Below, piece after piece: positions 41,375-42,893 of a stretch of 42,893 bases of DNA. The notes below the pieces were generated by a model. The model ran no database searches and was not told the origin of the DNA. It worked only from the letters and a program-made list of their open reading frames with translations. This DNA is from Lachnoclostridium sp. An138 (lineage in GTDB: Bacteria; Bacillota; Clostridia; Lachnospirales; Lachnospiraceae), in contig NZ_NFLF01000025.1 of the NCBI RefSeq assembly GCF_002160765.1, forward strand, positions 1-42,893, read 5' to 3'. Positions within the stretch are counted from its first letter, which is position 1; each line of letters begins with the position of its first letter. Both the position numbers and the translations under genes were made by a program.

Positions 41375-41695
41375 TTAGAACTTCACAGAACGTTCTACAT
41401 CAGAGATAAAAATAGTCGCTCCGCCTATTTTCAGCGTGCGCTCCATCTCTACCATTACATTTCCATTATATTCCCATACTTTGCACTCTTCTTCGCGCTC
41501 CGTACAGCTCTGGCGGATATACTCCAGAATTTCTTTCTCACGCTCTGACTCCACACAGATAAGCAGTGTAATATTGGTCCTGCTGGAGTACAGACCTTCC
41601 GTCCTGAACTTTGTTGCCCGGATGCGGTTTTTGATCAGCAGTCTCGCCAGAGCATCATAATCCTGCTCCTGCACAATTACGATCATCAGCTTCAT
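41375..41695 (-). CDS. PII-like cyclic-di-AMP receptor (DarA/PstA type)
   Basis: A 106-residue protein. It begins MKLMIVIVQEQDYDALARLL, has RATKF near position 30 (T-loop base), TLLICVE in the middle and a C-terminal GGATIFISDVE, all as in DarA/PstA, which bind c-di-AMP as trimers. The usual Gly-rich loop after RATKF is slightly different (TEGLYSSRTN). The ATG at 41695 follows GGAGG. The output of the family is not well defined. No partner gene lies next to it: the left neighbour is the convergent kinase gene and the right side is an insertion sequence. Confidence 0.85.
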   Translation of the reverse strand: MKLMIVIVQEQDYDALARLLIKNRIRATKFRTEGLYSSRTNITLLICVESEREKEILEYIRQSCTEREEECKVWEYNGNVMVEMERTLKIGGATIFISDVERSVKF

Positions 41696-41820
41696 TTTTC
41701 TTTCCTCCTGATACAACAGGGTAGTGTCAAAACTACCTTCTTTTTTTATTGTAAAAGTTACGCTTTACCTTGATTTTTCGGAGATTTGCAAATAAAAAGA
41801 GCATTGACCTCCCTTTTCTG

Positions 41821-41882
41821 GTATAATGTCAATCGCCAAACCAACCTTATACAAAAGGAGCCAACGCTCATGGACATTATAC
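41821..41882 (+). promoter_or_regulatory. Transposase promoter and fold-back inverted repeat
   Basis: TGGTATAAT (41819-41827) is an extended -10 element. GTATAATGTC (41821-41830) pairs exactly with GACATTATAC (41873-41882), which lies just inside the coding sequence; ribosome binding site and start codon are in the loop. Confidence 0.55.
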
Positions 41883-42893
41883 TTTATCTTCTCACCATTA
41901 TTCAATACCTTTATCAGTTGAATTGCTGGTTATTAAATTTTATCTGCAGATACATCCCTCTCAAGCAGTGGGCGTTTGATGACTCCCATTCCCCAAAATA
42001 CCAGAAGTACAAGATTGATGAACTTCCTTTGATTACGGATTTCCGTCAGGACTGGACCTATAAGGAACTGATTCCTTACTTCCATAAGCGTTACGGCAAG
42101 AAGATCTGCCCCATCAAACGTCAGTCCGAATGTGACATCCCAGAAGAATGTTCCTGTCCCCGTTGTCAGGCTCCAAAACCCTATCTTTACAAGAACAACG
42201 GCTCCAAAGGACAGCTTTCCTGCAAAGTCTGTGACGCGAAGTTCTCTCAGCAGGATAACCGCTTTTCTGCCATAAAACTTCGCTGTCCCCACTGCGGGAA
42301 TACTCTTGTCCCAAAGAAAGACCGGAAGTTCTTTGTCCTGCATAAGTGCGTAAACCCAAAATGCCCTTACTATCTCCATAACCTTAAAAAAGTGGAGCCA
42401 GAACATCTCAATGAGGCTTACGGGAAAAATAAATACAAGCTCCATTACATCTACCGTGAATTCACTGTAGATTTCTTTCGCATGGATTTAAACTCCCTTC
42501 CGAAAAATGCTTCTTCCCTGAAGTTCAGCCGGCATAACGCCCATGTCATGGGGCTCTGTCTGACTCTCCATGTAAATCTTGGTCTCTCCCTGCGCAAGAC
42601 TTCTCAGGCTCTCAAAGATCTTTACAACATCCGGATCTCCCACCAGCAGGTCGCCAATTATGCCCGGACTGCCGCCCTCGTCATCAAGCCTTTCGTTGAC
42701 AACTATGAGTATAAGACCGGAACCACCTTTATCGCCGATGAAACCTATATCAAAGTCCGCGGGATCAAAGGATACATCTGGTTCATCATGGATGCGGTAT
42801 CCCGCTCCATTCTTGGCTATCAGGTCTCTGACAACCGCGGGGTAGGTCCCTGCATCCTTGCTATGCGCATGGCTTTCCGTAAGTTGAAGCAGC
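41870..42893 (+). CDS. DDE-type transposase with N-terminal zinc ribbons (partial)
   Basis: Open from the ATG at 41870 to the end of the window, 341 complete codons without a stop. The start follows AAAAGGAG. The N-terminus is hydrophobic (ILYLLTIIQYLYQLNCWLLN). Two zinc-ribbon-like Cys sets follow: CPRCQAPKPYLYKNNG..CKVC and CPHCGNT..CVNPKCPYY. A helix-turn-helix-like part with SLRKTSQALKDLYNIRISHQQ precedes the start of the DDE domain, FIADETYIKVRGIKGYIWF, whose Asp is the first catalytic acid. The build is like transposases of the IS6-type DDE fold; the exact family cannot be fixed without the C-terminus. Confidence 0.88.
   Translation, partial: MDIILYLLTIIQYLYQLNCWLLNFICRYIPLKQWAFDDSHSPKYQKYKIDELPLITDFRQDWTYKELIPYFHKRYGKKICPIKRQSECDIPEECSCPRCQAPKPYLYKNNGSKGQLSCKVCDAKFSQQDNRFSAIKLRCPHCGNTLVPKKDRKFFVLHKCVNPKCPYYLHNLKKVEPEHLNEAYGKNKYKLHYIYREFTVDFFRMDLNSLPKNASSLKFSRHNAHVMGLCLTLHVNLGLSLRKTSQALKDLYNIRISHQQVANYARTAALVIKPFVDNYEYKTGTTFIADETYIKVRGIKGYIWFIMDAVSRSILGYQVSDNRGVGPCILAMRMAFRKLKQ

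Larger units (their letters stand above)
41720..42893 (+). mobile_element. Insertion sequence, left part (continues past the window)
   Basis: A transposase gene runs off the right edge. The left boundary is not certain. A hairpin GGTAGT/ACTACC (41720-41737) followed by a T run marks a possible end and could stop transcription from outside. Without the right end no inverted repeats or target duplication can be checked. Confidence 0.7.

Noticed and set aside
41933-42445. A 170-codon minus-strand frame inside the insertion sequence
   Set aside because: Antisense of the transposase; the plus-strand frame has zinc ribbons and the DDE motif.

Overview
The window looks like chromosomal DNA of a spore-forming clostridium, most probably a Lachnospiraceae. 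The evidence is the gene block mazG, HU, rqcP (yabO), yabP, yabQ, divIC, spoIIE, tilS, hpt, ftsH. This is the Bacillus/Clostridium order, and it includes sporulation-specific genes. Other pointers are a CotS-like spore-coat protein, a PII-like c-di-AMP receptor, a T-box leader and a type-3 ProRS. Most of the DNA is moderately GC-rich. Two stretches are visibly AT-rich: about 26.7-31.6 kb and about 36.8-37.9 kb. Nearly all genes lie on the minus strand.

Layout. 0-3 kb: a large membrane protein (+) convergent with an SDR oxidoreductase (-). 3.1-3.3 kb: tRNA-Pro(CGG). 3.4-4.6 kb: an orphan corrinoid protein and a VanZ-like protein. 4.8-9.9 kb: a trpDCFBA operon behind a tryptophan (UGG) T-box leader, without trpE or trpG. 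10-12.1 kb: a cytoplasmic GH13 neopullulanase-type enzyme. 12.6-20.4 kb: the ftsH-to-mazG sporulation and division block. 20.5-26.5 kb: phosphoglucomutase, a CotS-like protein, the CCA-adding enzyme and ProRS. 26.8-31.1 kb: an AT-rich island with a transmembrane Ser/Thr kinase, an unlisted 44-residue membrane protein and two paralogous TPR plus MORN-like lipoproteins. 31.7-36.6 kb: an AI-2E-type permease, an RluA-family pseudouridine synthase, pgi, a small membrane protein and MTA/SAH nucleosidase. 36.9-40.5 kb: a secreted protein, a DUF4367-type membrane protein, a MurG-like glycosyltransferase (+), an ECF-like sigma factor and a HIT protein. 40.6-42.9 kb: an orphan soluble histidine kinase, a DarA/PstA-like protein and a partial insertion sequence running off the end.

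How the parts fit. The trp genes form one unit with overlapping or nearly abutting ends and probably respond to uncharged tRNA-Trp. The spoIIE promoter keeps the unusual 21-bp spacing known from Spo0A-activated promoters, and the orphan histidine kinase has an exact 0A box upstream, so both may belong to the sporulation circuit. The kinase island looks like a self-contained envelope signalling cassette whose function I cannot name.

Most noteworthy observations: a dense cluster of DnaA boxes written into the coding sequence and tail of the RluA-family gene (32.89-33.39 kb); the kinase/lipoprotein island; a shortened SpoIIE; a terminator hairpin that carries the yabP Shine-Dalgarno sequence; and a mosaic anti-sigma-like gene separated from a sigma factor by a MurG-like gene on the other strand.
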